From NCBI RefSeq assembly GCF_026072635.1, contig NZ_AP023081.1:3096501-3160500 (forward strand): DNA of 64,000 nucleotides, in the 5' to 3' direction. Under the pieces are notes generated by a model. That model made no database searches, was not told the origin of the DNA, and worked only from the letters and a program-made list of their open reading frames with translations. This DNA is from Pseudomonas solani. Lineage in GTDB: Bacteria > Pseudomonadota > Gammaproteobacteria > Pseudomonadales > Pseudomonadaceae. The position numbers and the translations under genes were made by a program. Shown here one piece after another: positions 43,833-52,921 of this stretch; position 1 is the first letter of the stretch, and the number at the start of each line of letters is the position of its first letter.

Positions 43833-44899
43833 CGGGCCACCACCCGGAGCTGTGCGGGGTCGAACTCCAGGCTCACCGGCTGGCCTTCGTGGAAGCCGTC
43901 GCCGTCGGTGCCGAAGCGGTCGACGTTGAGCTGCTGGGCGTCGGCCAGTTCGATGCGGTAGCTGGTGCGGTTGCCCAGGTACTGCTTGCGCCGCACCTGG
44001 CCGGCCAGGCAGTTGCCGGCGCCCTGGCCGATGGGGTGCAGGCGGATGCTCTCCGGCCGCGCCACCAGGTGCACGTCTGGCAGTGGCAGCGCGGCCTCGG
44101 CACGGGCCTGCAGGGGCTGGCCGGCCACCAGCACGCGGATGCCGGCGTCGCCGGCCTGCTCCAGCACCCGCGCGGCCAGCAGGTTGGCCGAGCCGATGAA
44201 GTCGGCGGCGTAGGTGCTGGCGGGGGACTGGTAGATGGCCTGGGGGCTGCCCAGTTGCTCGATGCGACCCTTGCGCATCAGGGCGATGCAGTCGGAGAGG
44301 GCCAGGGCCTCTTCCTGGTCGTGGGTGACGAAGACGGTGGTGATGCCGATCTCCCGCTGCAGGTCGGCGATGGCGGCGCGGATCTGTAAGCGCAACTGGG
44401 CGTCGAGGTTGGACAGCGGCTCGTCCATCAGCAGCACCTCGGGCTCGATGGCCAGGGCGCGGGCCAGGGCCACCCGCTGCCGCTGGCCGCCGGAGAGGGC
44501 GGCGGGGTGGCGCTCGGCGAAGCCGCTCATGCCGACCCGCTCCAGGTATTCGCCCACCTTGCGGCGCAGGGTCGCCGCGTCGGTCCGGCGGGCGCGCAGG
44601 CCGTAGGCGACGTTGTCGAACACGGTCTTGTCGGGGAACAGGGCGTAGTCCTGGAAGACCATGCCGATGCCGCGGCGGTGGGCGGGGACCTGGGTCATGT
44701 CGACATCGCCGAAGGCCAGGCGCCCGCCGCTGGGGCGGATGAAGCCGGCGATCACCCGCAGCAGGGTGGTCTTGCCGCAGCCGCTGGGGCCGAGCAGGGT
44801 GAAGAAGCTGCCGTCGGGGATGTGCAGGTCGAGGCCGTCGATGACCCTGATCCCGCTGCCGTAGCTGACTTCCAGCTGGCTGATGCTGATGGATGACAT
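43829..44899 (-). CDS. ABC transporter ATP-binding protein (FbpC/AfuC/PotA type)
   Basis: 356 aa. Walker A GPSGCGKTT, Q-loop MVFQDYALFP, signature LSGGQRQRVALARAL, Walker B LLMDEPLSNLD, H-loop VFVTHDQEEAL, then a C-terminal TOBE-type domain (VARPESIRLHP). It energises import with the fused permease. It is the first gene of the importer operon, 174 bp downstream of the PAS-AraC regulator gene on the same strand. Confidence 0.92.
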   Translation of the reverse strand: MSSISISQLEVSYGSGIRVIDGLDLHIPDGSFFTLLGPSGCGKTTLLRVIAGFIRPSGGRLAFGDVDMTQVPAHRRGIGMVFQDYALFPDKTVFDNVAYGLRARRTDAATLRRKVGEYLERVGMSGFAERHPAALSGGQRQRVALARALAIEPEVLLMDEPLSNLDAQLRLQIRAAIADLQREIGITTVFVTHDQEEALALSDCIALMRKGRIEQLGSPQAIYQSPASTYAADFIGSANLLAARVLEQAGDAGIRVLVAGQPLQARAEAALPLPDVHLVARPESIRLHPIGQGAGNCLAGQVRRKQYLGNRTSYRIELADAQQLNVDRFGTDGDGFHEGQPVSLEFDPAQLRVVAR

Positions 44900-45073
44900 C
44901 GCATTCTCCGTTCGCGTGTTTGTTCTTGTTGGCGCGGGGGCGGTGCCTGGGCGGGCCGCCCCGGGGCGTCGTTGCACCCCGTGGATGGGCCTACTGTGAA
45001 CGGGGCGCGGGCCGGTGGCTTGATCGATTCGCCCGGTTGCGGTGCGCGGTTCGGCACAGCCGGCCGCCCGCCC

Positions 45074-45820
45074 TCAGGCGCGGCAGCGGTCGCGGTACTG
45101 GCTCGGGGAAAGCCCGGTAAGGGCCTTGAACTGGCGGCTGAAGGCGCTGTGGTCGGCATAGCCGCAGCGGTAGGCGATCTCGGTGATGGGCAACTCGCCG
45201 GCCAGTAGCTGGGTGGCGGCGCCCAGGCGCGCCTTGTGGATCATTTGCCGGGGGCTGAGCTGGAAGATGCGCTTGCACAGCCGGCCGAGCTGGGAGGCGG
45301 AGAGCCCGGCGATGGCGGTGAGTTCATCGAGGCTGATGGGCTCGGCGAAGTGCTCGCGGATGTGGGCGTCCACCGCTGCCAGGCGTTGGAAGGCGGGGTG
45401 GCTGGACTGTGGCGCCTGCAGGTCGTAGGAGATACCGGCCACGCCGATGACCCGCTGCGCCGGGTCGCGCAGGGCCAGCTTGTGGGTCAGGCACCAGCCG
45501 GGCTTGCGGCCGGGGTAGAGGTGCAGCTCCAGCTGGTCGCTGAGCTGGTCGCCGGCCTCCAGCACCTGGCGGTCCTGCTCGGTGTAGAGGTGGCCGAAGC
45601 GGCGAGGGAACACGTCTTCGGCGGTGCGCCCCAGCAGCGGTGCCTTGTCCTTGAAGCCGCAACGCTGGGCGAGGGTCTGGTTGACCAGCACGTAGCGGGC
45701 GTCCAGGTCCTTGACGAAGAACACCACGTCCGGCATCGCGTCCAGCAGCGGTGCGACCTGTTCCAGGCTGCGCAGCAGGGCGGGGAGATCCGGGGTGATG
45801 GGGAGCTGATCGAGCTGCAT
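45074..45820 (-). CDS. PAS-AraC family transcriptional regulator
   Basis: 248 aa. N-terminal PAS domain (MPDVVFFVKDLDARYVLVNQT, HKLALRDPAQRVIGVAGISYD; about residues 25-135) and C-terminal AraC/XylS double HTH (ISLDELTAIAGLSASQLGRL and ITEIAYRCGYADHSAFSRQF). The PAS fold probably binds a small metabolite. As the upstream neighbour of the importer, phosphatase and porin genes it is the natural candidate for their regulator (inference from position). Confidence 0.87.
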   Translation of the reverse strand: MQLDQLPITPDLPALLRSLEQVAPLLDAMPDVVFFVKDLDARYVLVNQTLAQRCGFKDKAPLLGRTAEDVFPRRFGHLYTEQDRQVLEAGDQLSDQLELHLYPGRKPGWCLTHKLALRDPAQRVIGVAGISYDLQAPQSSHPAFQRLAAVDAHIREHFAEPISLDELTAIAGLSASQLGRLCKRIFQLSPRQMIHKARLGAATQLLAGELPITEIAYRCGYADHSAFSRQFKALTGLSPSQYRDRCRA

Positions 45821-45991
45821 CGTTCACGCCGAAGAGTCGTTGGCCATGGGCTTCGGACGCTGAACCTAGCCTGGGCCCTTCTGCGGGCACCAGATGAGGA
45901 GCGCCCCCGGAAGGGCGCGCTTTTGCGTATTCGATGGACGGAAGGTGACGGGTTGGCGTGGCGGTATTTCCCGCCGGGCGTGGAACGCGGG

Positions 45992-46879
45992 TCAGCTGCG
46001 CCGTTCGACGATGTAGCGGGCCAGGTCGCGCAGCGGTTCGGCGGCCTCGCTGAAGGGGCGCAGGGTGTGCAGGGCCATGTCGCGCAGTTCCAGGGCGTAG
46101 GCCTTGGCGTCGTCGAGGCCGAGCAGGGCGGGGTAGGTGGGCTTGTCGCTGGCCTGGTCCTTGCCCTGGGTCTTGCCGAGGGTGACGGTGTCGCTCTCGA
46201 CGTCGAGGATGTCGTCCTGCACCTGGAAGGCCAGGCCGATGGCCTGGGCATAGGCCTGCAAGGACTTCATCGATGAATCGTCGGCATTGCCACTGGCCAG
46301 GGCGCCAAGGCGCACACTGGCTTCGATCAGGGCGCCGGTCTTGTGCCGGTGCATCACTTCCAGGGCCTTCTGGTCGAGCCGCAGGCCCACCGAGCCGAGG
46401 TCGATGGCCTGGCCGCCGACCATGCCGGCGGGGCCGGCGGCACGGGCCAGGGTGCCGACCATGGCCAGGCGCGCATCGCTGTTCTGCGGGTTGAGGCGAC
46501 GGTCCGCCAGCACTTCGAAGGCCAGGGTCTGCAGGCCGTCGCCGGCGAGGATGGCGCAGGCTTCGTCGAAGGCCTTGTGGGTGGTGGGCTTGCCCCGGCG
46601 CAGGTCGTCGTCGTCCATGGCCGGCAGGTCGTCGTGGACCAGGGAATAGGCGTGGATCAGCTCCACCGCACAGGCGGCGCCGTCGGCACGGTCGAGATCG
46701 CCACCCAGGGCTTCGCAGGCCGCATACACCAGCAGCGGGCGCACGCGCTTGCCGCCATTGGTGACGCTGTAGCGCATGGCCTCGTACAGGCGTTGCAGTT
46801 CAGGGCGGGGGGCGTCGAACAGGGTTTCCAGGGCGGCGTCGACGCGCGCCTGGCAGCGGGACTGGTAGGCCGCGATCAT
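45992..46879 (-). CDS. ispA: Farnesyl diphosphate synthase (geranyltranstransferase)
   Basis: 295 aa trans-prenyltransferase. First Asp-rich motif in LVHDDLPAMDDDDLRRGKPT, second in FQVQDDILDVESD, plus GGKRVRPLL. It condenses IPP with DMAPP and GPP to FPP for ubiquinone, undecaprenol and hopanoid precursors. The ATG overlaps xseB by 4 bp. In most Pseudomonas the next gene is dxs; here the next gene on this strand is the unrelated AraC regulator, so the usual xseB-ispA-dxs order is broken. Confidence 0.95.
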   Translation of the reverse strand: MIAAYQSRCQARVDAALETLFDAPRPELQRLYEAMRYSVTNGGKRVRPLLVYAACEALGGDLDRADGAACAVELIHAYSLVHDDLPAMDDDDLRRGKPTTHKAFDEACAILAGDGLQTLAFEVLADRRLNPQNSDARLAMVGTLARAAGPAGMVGGQAIDLGSVGLRLDQKALEVMHRHKTGALIEASVRLGALASGNADDSSMKSLQAYAQAIGLAFQVQDDILDVESDTVTLGKTQGKDQASDKPTYPALLGLDDAKAYALELRDMALHTLRPFSEAAEPLRDLARYIVERRS

Positions 46880-47118
46880 GCCTGCTCGTCCGCGTCGAAG
46901 GGGGCCTCTTCCAGCTCGCCGTCGCGCTCCAGGAGGATCTGCACCTTCTGCTCGGCCTGGCTCAGCGCACCCTGGCATTCGCGGGTCAGGCGGATGCCCT
47001 GTTCGAAGGCGCCGAGCGAGTCTTCCAGCGACAGCTCGCCGCTTTCCAGGCGCTCGACCAACGCTTGCAGGTCGGCGAGGGACTGTTCGAAATCGGGGGT
47101 GGCTTTCTTGCGGGCCAT
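46876..47118 (-). CDS. xseB: Exodeoxyribonuclease VII small subunit
   Basis: 80 aa, the normal length. FEQSLADLQALVERLESGELSLEDSLGAFEQGIRLTRECQ is the conserved helical-hairpin core. It associates in several copies with XseA to degrade single-stranded DNA. MARKKATPDF is taken as the start instead of an ATG three codons upstream, matching other Pseudomonas XseB N-termini. Coupled to ispA by ATGA overlap. Confidence 0.94.
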   Translation of the reverse strand: MARKKATPDFEQSLADLQALVERLESGELSLEDSLGAFEQGIRLTRECQGALSQAEQKVQILLERDGELEEAPFDADEQA

Positions 47119-47275
47119 GGCGGGCATCTCAGGGCAGTTCGGAACGGGCGGACACTAGCAGAGCCGCGCCCTTGCGGGCAAATGAACGGGAGGGTTTTCA
47201 GGGCTTTTCCGTCGCTCCGGCAGGAGGCGGAACCCTCTTCGTTGAGCGTGGAAAACACGCCTGTGAGGATGAACC

Positions 47276-48034
47276 CTACGCCGTAATGAAGTAGTAAGCC
47301 GTCATTCCCGCCCCCACGGCGATCACCAGCCAGCGCAACCAGCGACTCGGCAGGCGCCTGGCCAGCGCGCCGCCGGCGTAGCCGCCGCAGCTGGCGGCGC
47401 CGAGCAGCACCGCCAGCTCCGCCCAGCTGACTCGCCCCGCTGCCACGAAGGTGACCACGGCGACGCTGTAGATGGTGCTGGAGAGCAGGTTCTTCAGCGC
47501 ATTGGCGCGCAGCAGCGGGTGCCCTTCGATGGAGAAGGCCGCCAACTGCAGGATGCCCATGCCCGCGCCGAAGTAGCCGCCATAGACCGCCACCAGCGCA
47601 TGGGCGATGCCGCCCGCGACGCCGTGGCGGGGCAGGGCGCCGGCTTCGCGCTGGCGGTTGACCAGCCGGCTCAGCCAGGGGCTGGCGGCGAACAGCAGGG
47701 TGGCGGCCAGCAGCAGCCAGGGAATCAGCCGGCGGAACACCTCGTCGCCCCCGGCCAGCAGCAACAGGCCGCCGCCCAGGCCACCCAGCAGGGAGATCGC
47801 CACCAGCGGCAGCAGCCAGCGGCCCAGCGGGCGCAGCTGGTCACGTGCCGCCCAACTCGCGGCGAGGCTGGCGGGCCACAGGGCCACGGCATTGGTGGCG
47901 TTGGCGGTCACCGGCGGCAGGCCGGCAGCCAGCAGGGCAGGGAAGGAAAAGAAGGTGCCACCGCCCGCGAGGGCGTTCATGCCGCCGGCAGCGAAGCCGG
48001 CGAGCAGCAGCAAGAGGATATCGGCGAGGGTCAT
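47276..48034 (-). CDS. TauE/SafE-family membrane permease (sulfite exporter-like)
   Basis: 252 aa, about eight membrane helices. The repeated family motif is seen in GGMNALAGGGTFFSFPAL...ANATNAVALWP (first half) and GYFGAGMGILQLAAFSIEGH...ANALKNLLSS (second half). The family exports sulfite, sulfonates or other anions in some bacteria; no substrate can be inferred here as no sulfur genes are adjacent. Confidence 0.9.
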   Translation of the reverse strand: MTLADILLLLLAGFAAGGMNALAGGGTFFSFPALLAAGLPPVTANATNAVALWPASLAASWAARDQLRPLGRWLLPLVAISLLGGLGGGLLLLAGGDEVFRRLIPWLLLAATLLFAASPWLSRLVNRQREAGALPRHGVAGGIAHALVAVYGGYFGAGMGILQLAAFSIEGHPLLRANALKNLLSSTIYSVAVVTFVAAGRVSWAELAVLLGAASCGGYAGGALARRLPSRWLRWLVIAVGAGMTAYYFITA

Positions 48035-48155
48035 GGCAACGGCGCAAAAGGGCGGAGCTTACGCAGCGGGCGCCGTCGAGGCAAAGGCGGGGGCCGTCAT
48101 GCGCCGGCCGGCCCCGGGCCGCTCGCCCTTGGGGCGAGGCGTATCGCGCGTGGGC

Positions 48156-48410
48156 TCAGCTGTTGAAGCAGGCGTCGGATTGCTTGGTGTAGCTCACGGC
48201 ATGGGTCGTGCCCTGGGAGTCGACGTAGGTCATCGTCGCCTCCACCAGTTCGCAGGTGAGCGGGTGGGGCTCGTCGATGGACACGACCCTGGCCACGTCC
48301 AGGTGCATGCCATAGACGAAGGGTTCGACCTGGGTCGACTCGCTGGCGTGGGCGCCGCTGGCGATGGTCACGAACAGCAGCGCCGTGGCGCCGCAGGCAA
48401 GGGCTTTCAT
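48156..48410 (-). CDS. Small secreted DUF2790 protein
   Basis: 84 aa with a signal peptide (cleavage around AHASE). The mature part (VEPFVYGMHLDVARVVSI, CELVEATMTYVDSQG) matches the DUF2790 family, restricted mainly to Pseudomonas and often induced by metals or stress, with unknown function. It is divergent from the seven-gene operon across 285 bp. A longer in-frame start would add a cytoplasmic-looking extension before the signal peptide. Confidence 0.85.
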   Translation of the reverse strand: MKALACGATALLFVTIASGAHASESTQVEPFVYGMHLDVARVVSIDEPHPLTCELVEATMTYVDSQGTTHAVSYTKQSDACFNS

Positions 48411-48695
48411 GGTGTTTTCCTCTTCGGGCGGTTCATGGCCACCATGAGAAACCATGGCACGCCGGGGAAAAAGCGAGGTGCCGAAGAAGGGCTTTTTCGG
48501 ATGGCGTAACAATCCGCTCCGATCCTTCGCCGCAGGCCGGGAATTGAGACCGGTGAAATTGTTTCGGCCGGGGGCGTTGCCGTATGCTCGGCCGATTCTC
48601 TCCAGGGCTCATCTGCCCTTGCCAGTGGCCCCTGTGTGGGCACTGCGGCGGCGCCATGCCGCCGGGACGGCTCAACTTATCCAAACGGAACTTGA

Positions 48696-49715
48696 ATGCA
48701 GACTTCACCCCCCGCGCACCTGCCCGCCAGGCCCGTATCCATCCTCGGTTCCGGGCACGCCTTGCCCGAACGCATCGTTACCAGCACCGAGCTGGATGTC
48801 CGCCTCAACCTGCGCGCTGGCAGCGTGGCGCGTATCAGCGGGGTCATCCAGCGGCATGTCGCGAGCCCCCGGGAGACCGCTGCCAGCCTCGGTGCCCTGG
48901 CGGCCCGCCGCGCCCTCGCCGCCGCCGGCCTGGAGCCGCAGCAGGTGGACCTGGTCGCCTGCGCCAGCGGCACTATGGACCAGGGCATGCCCAGCAACGC
49001 CGCGCTGCTGCACCTCGAACTGGGGCTGGGGCAGTCGGGCATCCCGGCGCTGGATGTCAACGCCAGCTGCCTGGGCTTTCTCGCCGCCGTCGATACCCTG
49101 TCGTGGCCGCTGAGTGCCGGGCGTTATCGACGCATCCTGCTGGTGTGCTCGGACATCGCCTCCTGCGGGTTGGACTGGCAGCAGGTGGAGGTCTGCGGGA
49201 TCTTCGGCGACGGTGCCGCTGCGGTGGTGCTGGGCCTTGGCGATGGCGGGCCGAAGATCATCGCCTCCAGCCTGCGCACCTATTCCGAAGGCGCACACCT
49301 GTGCGAAATACCCGGTGGCGGCTCGCGCTATCACCCGCGGCGCATCGATGTGCCCTTCGAGCCGCTGACCAGCTTCGCCATGCACGGCAAGGGCGTGTTC
49401 CGCCTGGCGGCCAAGCACCTGCCCGCCATGAAGGACGAGCTGCTGAGCCAGGCCGGGCTGACCCAGGCGCAGATCGATTGGGTCATCCCCCACCAGGCCA
49501 GCCACCGCGCCATGCAGCACGCGACGCGGCGCCTGGGCTTCAAACGCGACAAGGTCATCGACATCTTCGCCATGCACGGCAACCAGGTCGCCGCCTCGCT
49601 GCCCACGGCGCTGGATATCGCCATCCGCGACGGCCGCATCCAGCGCGGGCAACGCTTGCTGCTGATCGGCACCGGCGCGGGCCTGTCCCTCGGCGGCATG
49701 ATCCTGGAGTACTGA
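48696..49715 (+). CDS. Beta-ketoacyl-ACP synthase III-like enzyme (FabH/OleA family)
   Basis: 339 aa thiolase-fold enzyme. The catalytic triad is intact: Cys125 (DVNASCLGFLAAV), His266 (VIPHQASHRAM) and Asn296 (MHGNQVAAS). It condenses two acyl thioesters, either as a dedicated KAS III or as an OleA-type enzyme making beta-keto acids. The N-terminus has about 12 residues ahead of the first strand (VSILGSGHALPE). It is first in a seven-gene operon whose next gene is OleD-like. This is not the housekeeping FabH, as no fatty-acid synthesis genes are adjacent. Confidence 0.9.
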   Translation: MQTSPPAHLPARPVSILGSGHALPERIVTSTELDVRLNLRAGSVARISGVIQRHVASPRETAASLGALAARRALAAAGLEPQQVDLVACASGTMDQGMPSNAALLHLELGLGQSGIPALDVNASCLGFLAAVDTLSWPLSAGRYRRILLVCSDIASCGLDWQQVEVCGIFGDGAAAVVLGLGDGGPKIIASSLRTYSEGAHLCEIPGGGSRYHPRRIDVPFEPLTSFAMHGKGVFRLAAKHLPAMKDELLSQAGLTQAQIDWVIPHQASHRAMQHATRRLGFKRDKVIDIFAMHGNQVAASLPTALDIAIRDGRIQRGQRLLLIGTGAGLSLGGMILEY

Positions 49716-50722
49716 TGAAGATTCTGGTTACCGGTGGCAGCGGCTTCGTCGGCCGCCATATCGCCTGGCGCCTGGTGGCCGAAGGCTGCGAGGTGGTCTT
49801 CACGGGGCGCAACGCCACGGCGGCGGCCGAGGTGATCCAGCACAGCCCCGGCCCCCTGCGCTGGGTGCCGGTGGAGCACGGCTCCCCGACGGCGGCCGCG
49901 ACCTTGCGGGAGGCCAGCCAGGGCTGCGCGGCCATCGTCCATTGCGCGGCGCTGTCCTCGCCCTGGGGCTCGGTCCAGGCGTTCGCGGATGCCAACGTGG
50001 CGTCCACCGAGGAGGTGCTCCAGGCCTGCGAGGCCAATGGCGTGAAGCGCCTGGTGCATATCTCCACGCCGAGCCTGTACTTCGCCTTCCGCGATCGCCT
50101 CGGCGTGCGCGAGGACGAGCCCTTGCCGCCACCGGTCAACGAATATGCCCGCAGCAAGGGCCTGGCCGAGGAGCGGGTGCGCGCGGCCGGCCTGCCCGAG
50201 GCGGTGCTGCTGCGCCCGCGCGCGGTGTTCGGCCCCTGGGACGGCACCCTGTTGCCGCGCCTGCTGCGGGTCATGCAGCGTGGGCCGATTCCGCTGATGC
50301 GCGGCGGGCGCGCGCAACTGGACCTGACCTGCGTCGACAACCTGGTCCAGGCGATCTGGCTGGGCCTCAACCAGCCGTTGCCCAGGGCCCTGTGCACCTA
50401 CAACGTCAGCAACGGTACGCCGCTGGCCTTCGAAGACCTGCTGCACAAGGTCGCCGCCGCCTTCCAGCTGGAGCTGCGCACCCGCCGGTTGCCCTGGCGG
50501 TTGGTGGACCTCATTGCCCGTGGCCTGGAAGCCAGTGCGCGCCTGCGCGACAGTGGCGAGCCGCTGATCACCCGCTATGGCGCCGGTGTGCTCGCCTTCA
50601 GCCAGACCCTGGACCTCCAGGCCCTCCACGACGAGCTGGGCTACCGCCCGGTGATCACCCAGGACGAAGGCATCCGCCAGCACGCGCAGTGGTGGCTGGC
50701 CCAACCAGGAGTACGCCCATGA
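49715..50722 (+). CDS. NAD(P)-dependent 3-beta-HSD/OleD-like reductase
   Basis: 335 aa extended SDR. Nucleotide-binding TGGSGFVG (residues 6-13), catalytic Ser/Thr in HISTPS (117-118) and Y144-x3-K148 (NEYARSK). The closest functional analogy is OleD, which reduces 2-alkyl-3-ketoacids made by OleA to beta-hydroxy acids. The ATG overlaps the KAS III-like gene stop by one base (ATGA/TGATG type), so both are translated together. The substrate is inferred from the neighbour only. Confidence 0.88.
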   Translation: MKILVTGGSGFVGRHIAWRLVAEGCEVVFTGRNATAAAEVIQHSPGPLRWVPVEHGSPTAAATLREASQGCAAIVHCAALSSPWGSVQAFADANVASTEEVLQACEANGVKRLVHISTPSLYFAFRDRLGVREDEPLPPPVNEYARSKGLAEERVRAAGLPEAVLLRPRAVFGPWDGTLLPRLLRVMQRGPIPLMRGGRAQLDLTCVDNLVQAIWLGLNQPLPRALCTYNVSNGTPLAFEDLLHKVAAAFQLELRTRRLPWRLVDLIARGLEASARLRDSGEPLITRYGAGVLAFSQTLDLQALHDELGYRPVITQDEGIRQHAQWWLAQPGVRP

Positions 50723-51573
50723 GCCGCACCGTCAGTCTCAACATCCTGCGCGCCGGCTGGTGCCGGCACCTGGAGTGCATGGCGGACCGCGGCGGGCGCT
50801 GGGCGAAAACCGAGTTCCCGGCGCTCTGCGGGTTGATCCGCCACCCCGAGGAGGGCTGGCTGCTGTACGACACCGGTTACTCCGAGCACTTCTTCCAGGC
50901 CACCCAGGCCCTGCCCGAGCGCCTGTTCCGCCAGGCGGTTCCCGTGGAGCTGCCGGTGCAGGAGCGGCTGCACGCGCAATTGCAGGCCTTGGGCATCACC
51001 CCGGACGACATCCGCACGGTGATCATTTCGCACTTCCACAGCGACCATATCGCCGGGCTGCGGGACTTCCCCAAGGCCTCGTTCATCGCGCTCGACGCTG
51101 ACCGCCGGCATATCGAAAGCCTGCGTGGCCGGCGCTGGCGCGCGACCCTGGGCGGCCACCTGCCGACGCTGCTGCCCGATGACTTCGGTGCCCGCGTGCG
51201 CCTGGCCGATGCGTGCCGCCGCTGTGATCTGCCGGCGTGGATGCAGCCCTTCGACCAGGGCTTCGACCTGCTGGGCGATGGCAGCCTGGTGGGCGTGCCG
51301 CTGCCGGGGCATAGCGAGGGCCAGCTCGGCTTGTTCATCCCCGATGCCCAGGGGCGCCCGGTGTTCCTGGTGGCGGATGCCTGCTGGTCGGTGCCCGCCT
51401 GCCGCGCGGGTCGGCTGCCGGCGCCACCGGCGCTGTGGTTCGCCGGCCACGACGCCGGGCAGTACCGCCAGACCTATGCCGGCCTGGGGGCGTTGATCCG
51501 CAACGAACCCGCCGTCGCCGTGCTGCCTTCCCACTGCACCCAGGCCTGGGAGGCGTTCGAGGATGAGCGCTGA
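50719..51573 (+). CDS. MBL-fold metallo-hydrolase
   Basis: 284 aa. Zinc motif H105-F-H107-S-D109-H110, preceded by LLYDTGYSE and followed by the metal His in PLPGHSEGQ and Asp in VADACW. The C-terminal PSHCTQAWEAF supplies the last His. The family includes lactonases, thioesterases and esterases. In this operon it could hydrolyse a lactone or thioester intermediate (inference). It overlaps the reductase gene by 4 bp and the adenylating-enzyme gene by 11 bp. Confidence 0.88.
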   Translation: MSRTVSLNILRAGWCRHLECMADRGGRWAKTEFPALCGLIRHPEEGWLLYDTGYSEHFFQATQALPERLFRQAVPVELPVQERLHAQLQALGITPDDIRTVIISHFHSDHIAGLRDFPKASFIALDADRRHIESLRGRRWRATLGGHLPTLLPDDFGARVRLADACRRCDLPAWMQPFDQGFDLLGDGSLVGVPLPGHSEGQLGLFIPDAQGRPVFLVADACWSVPACRAGRLPAPPALWFAGHDAGQYRQTYAGLGALIRNEPAVAVLPSHCTQAWEAFEDER

Positions 51574-52921
51574 GCGGGCTCTCGGCGCCCTGCGCAGCAT
51601 CGCGAGTTTCATCCACAGCCGTTACCGCCTGCGCTTCACCCGACGCGAGCAGCTGGAGGCCTGGCAGGCCAGGCAGCTGCGGCACTTCCTGCGGGACGTG
51701 CTGCCCCGTGCCGGGCGCTTCCAGGGGCGGGCCATCACCGACCTGGCCAGCCTGCCGCTGATGGACAAGGCCACGCTGATGGGGGATTTCGCCGGCTTCA
51801 ACAGCTGCGGCCTGAGCCTGGAGGAGGTGTTGCCGATCGCGCGGCAGGCGGAGGCGTCGCGGGATTTCAGCCCGACTCTGGGCGATATCACCGTCGGCCT
51901 GTCGAGCGGCACCTCGGGCAACCAGGGCGTGTTCCTGGTCAGCAGCGAAGAGCGCCAGCGCTGGGCCGGCATCCTGCTGGCGAAGACCCTGCCCCGGCAC
52001 CTGTTGCCGCGCCTGCTGACGCCCTGGCGCCCGGCCTTGCGCATCGCCTTCTACCTGCGTGCCAACAGCCGCCTGTACACCACGCTTTCCAGCCGGCGGA
52101 TCGACTTCGGCTTCTATGACCTGACCCTGGGGCTGGAGCCGTCGCTGGCGCGCCTCGAAGCCCATGCCCCCGATGTGCTGGTGGCCCCGGCCACCGTGTT
52201 GCGCGGCCTAGCCGAGGCGGCGCTCGCCGGGCGCCTGAGCATCCGCCCGAGCCATATCCTCTCGGTTGCCGAGGTGCTCGAAGCGGAGGATGCGGAGGCG
52301 GTGCGCAGTGCGTTCGGTGTGGCACCGCAGCAGATCTACCAGGCCAGCGAAGGCTTCCTCGGCTACACCTGCGAGCGCGGCACCCTGCACCTGAACGAGT
52401 GCCACCTGCATATCGAGCCGGAGTGGCTGGATGCCGGGCGCACGCGCTTTCAACCGATCATCACCGACTTCTCCCGGCGCACGCAGATGATCGTGCGCTA
52501 CCGCCTCAACGATGTGTTGCGGGTGGCCGAGGCGCCGTGCGCCTGCGGGCGTGTCGAGCGGGCCATCGCCGCCATCGAGGGGCGCGCCGACGACATCCTC
52601 TGGCTGCCCGACCTGCCGGGCCGGCAGTTGCTCGCGCTCTACCCCGATGTGCTGCGCCGCACCCTGCTGATGCACGGGGCGGCCTTGCAGGAATACGAGA
52701 TCCATCAGCGCGGGTTGGCGTGGCAAGTCAACCTGCGCGCCGCCAGCGACCACGACGACGCCTGCCTGGCGCTCGGCGACAGCCTCCGCGCGCTGTGCGC
52801 CCAGTTGGGCGTGCGCCCACCGGCGCTGGGGTTCGGGCACTGGCAACCTGCGCCACCCGAGGCCAAGCGCCGCCGATTGAAACTCCTGGAACTGCCCGAG
52901 GGCCTGCCATGCACGTACTGA
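51563..52921 (+). CDS. F390-synthetase/PaaK-like adenylate-forming enzyme
   Basis: 452 aa. The ANL-type phosphate loop is SSGTSGNQG (114-122); YQASEGFLGYTCERGTLHLNE corresponds to the A5 region. The ITDFSRRTQMIVRYRLNDVL and CACGR segments are typical of coenzyme F390 synthetase-related proteins and PaaK. Members adenylate carboxylic acids and pass them to CoA or another nucleophile. Pseudomonas has no F420, so F390 itself is not the substrate. In the operon it could activate the beta-hydroxy acid from the first two enzymes. Confidence 0.85.
   Translation: MSAERALGALRSIASFIHSRYRLRFTRREQLEAWQARQLRHFLRDVLPRAGRFQGRAITDLASLPLMDKATLMGDFAGFNSCGLSLEEVLPIARQAEASRDFSPTLGDITVGLSSGTSGNQGVFLVSSEERQRWAGILLAKTLPRHLLPRLLTPWRPALRIAFYLRANSRLYTTLSSRRIDFGFYDLTLGLEPSLARLEAHAPDVLVAPATVLRGLAEAALAGRLSIRPSHILSVAEVLEAEDAEAVRSAFGVAPQQIYQASEGFLGYTCERGTLHLNECHLHIEPEWLDAGRTRFQPIITDFSRRTQMIVRYRLNDVLRVAEAPCACGRVERAIAAIEGRADDILWLPDLPGRQLLALYPDVLRRTLLMHGAALQEYEIHQRGLAWQVNLRAASDHDDACLALGDSLRALCAQLGVRPPALGFGHWQPAPPEAKRRRLKLLELPEGLPCTY

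Noticed and set aside
45897..45925. GCGCCC...GGGCGC stem with a TTTT tail as an ispA terminator
   Set aside because: The T-run is on the plus strand, whereas ispA is transcribed on the minus strand, and no plus-strand gene ends here.
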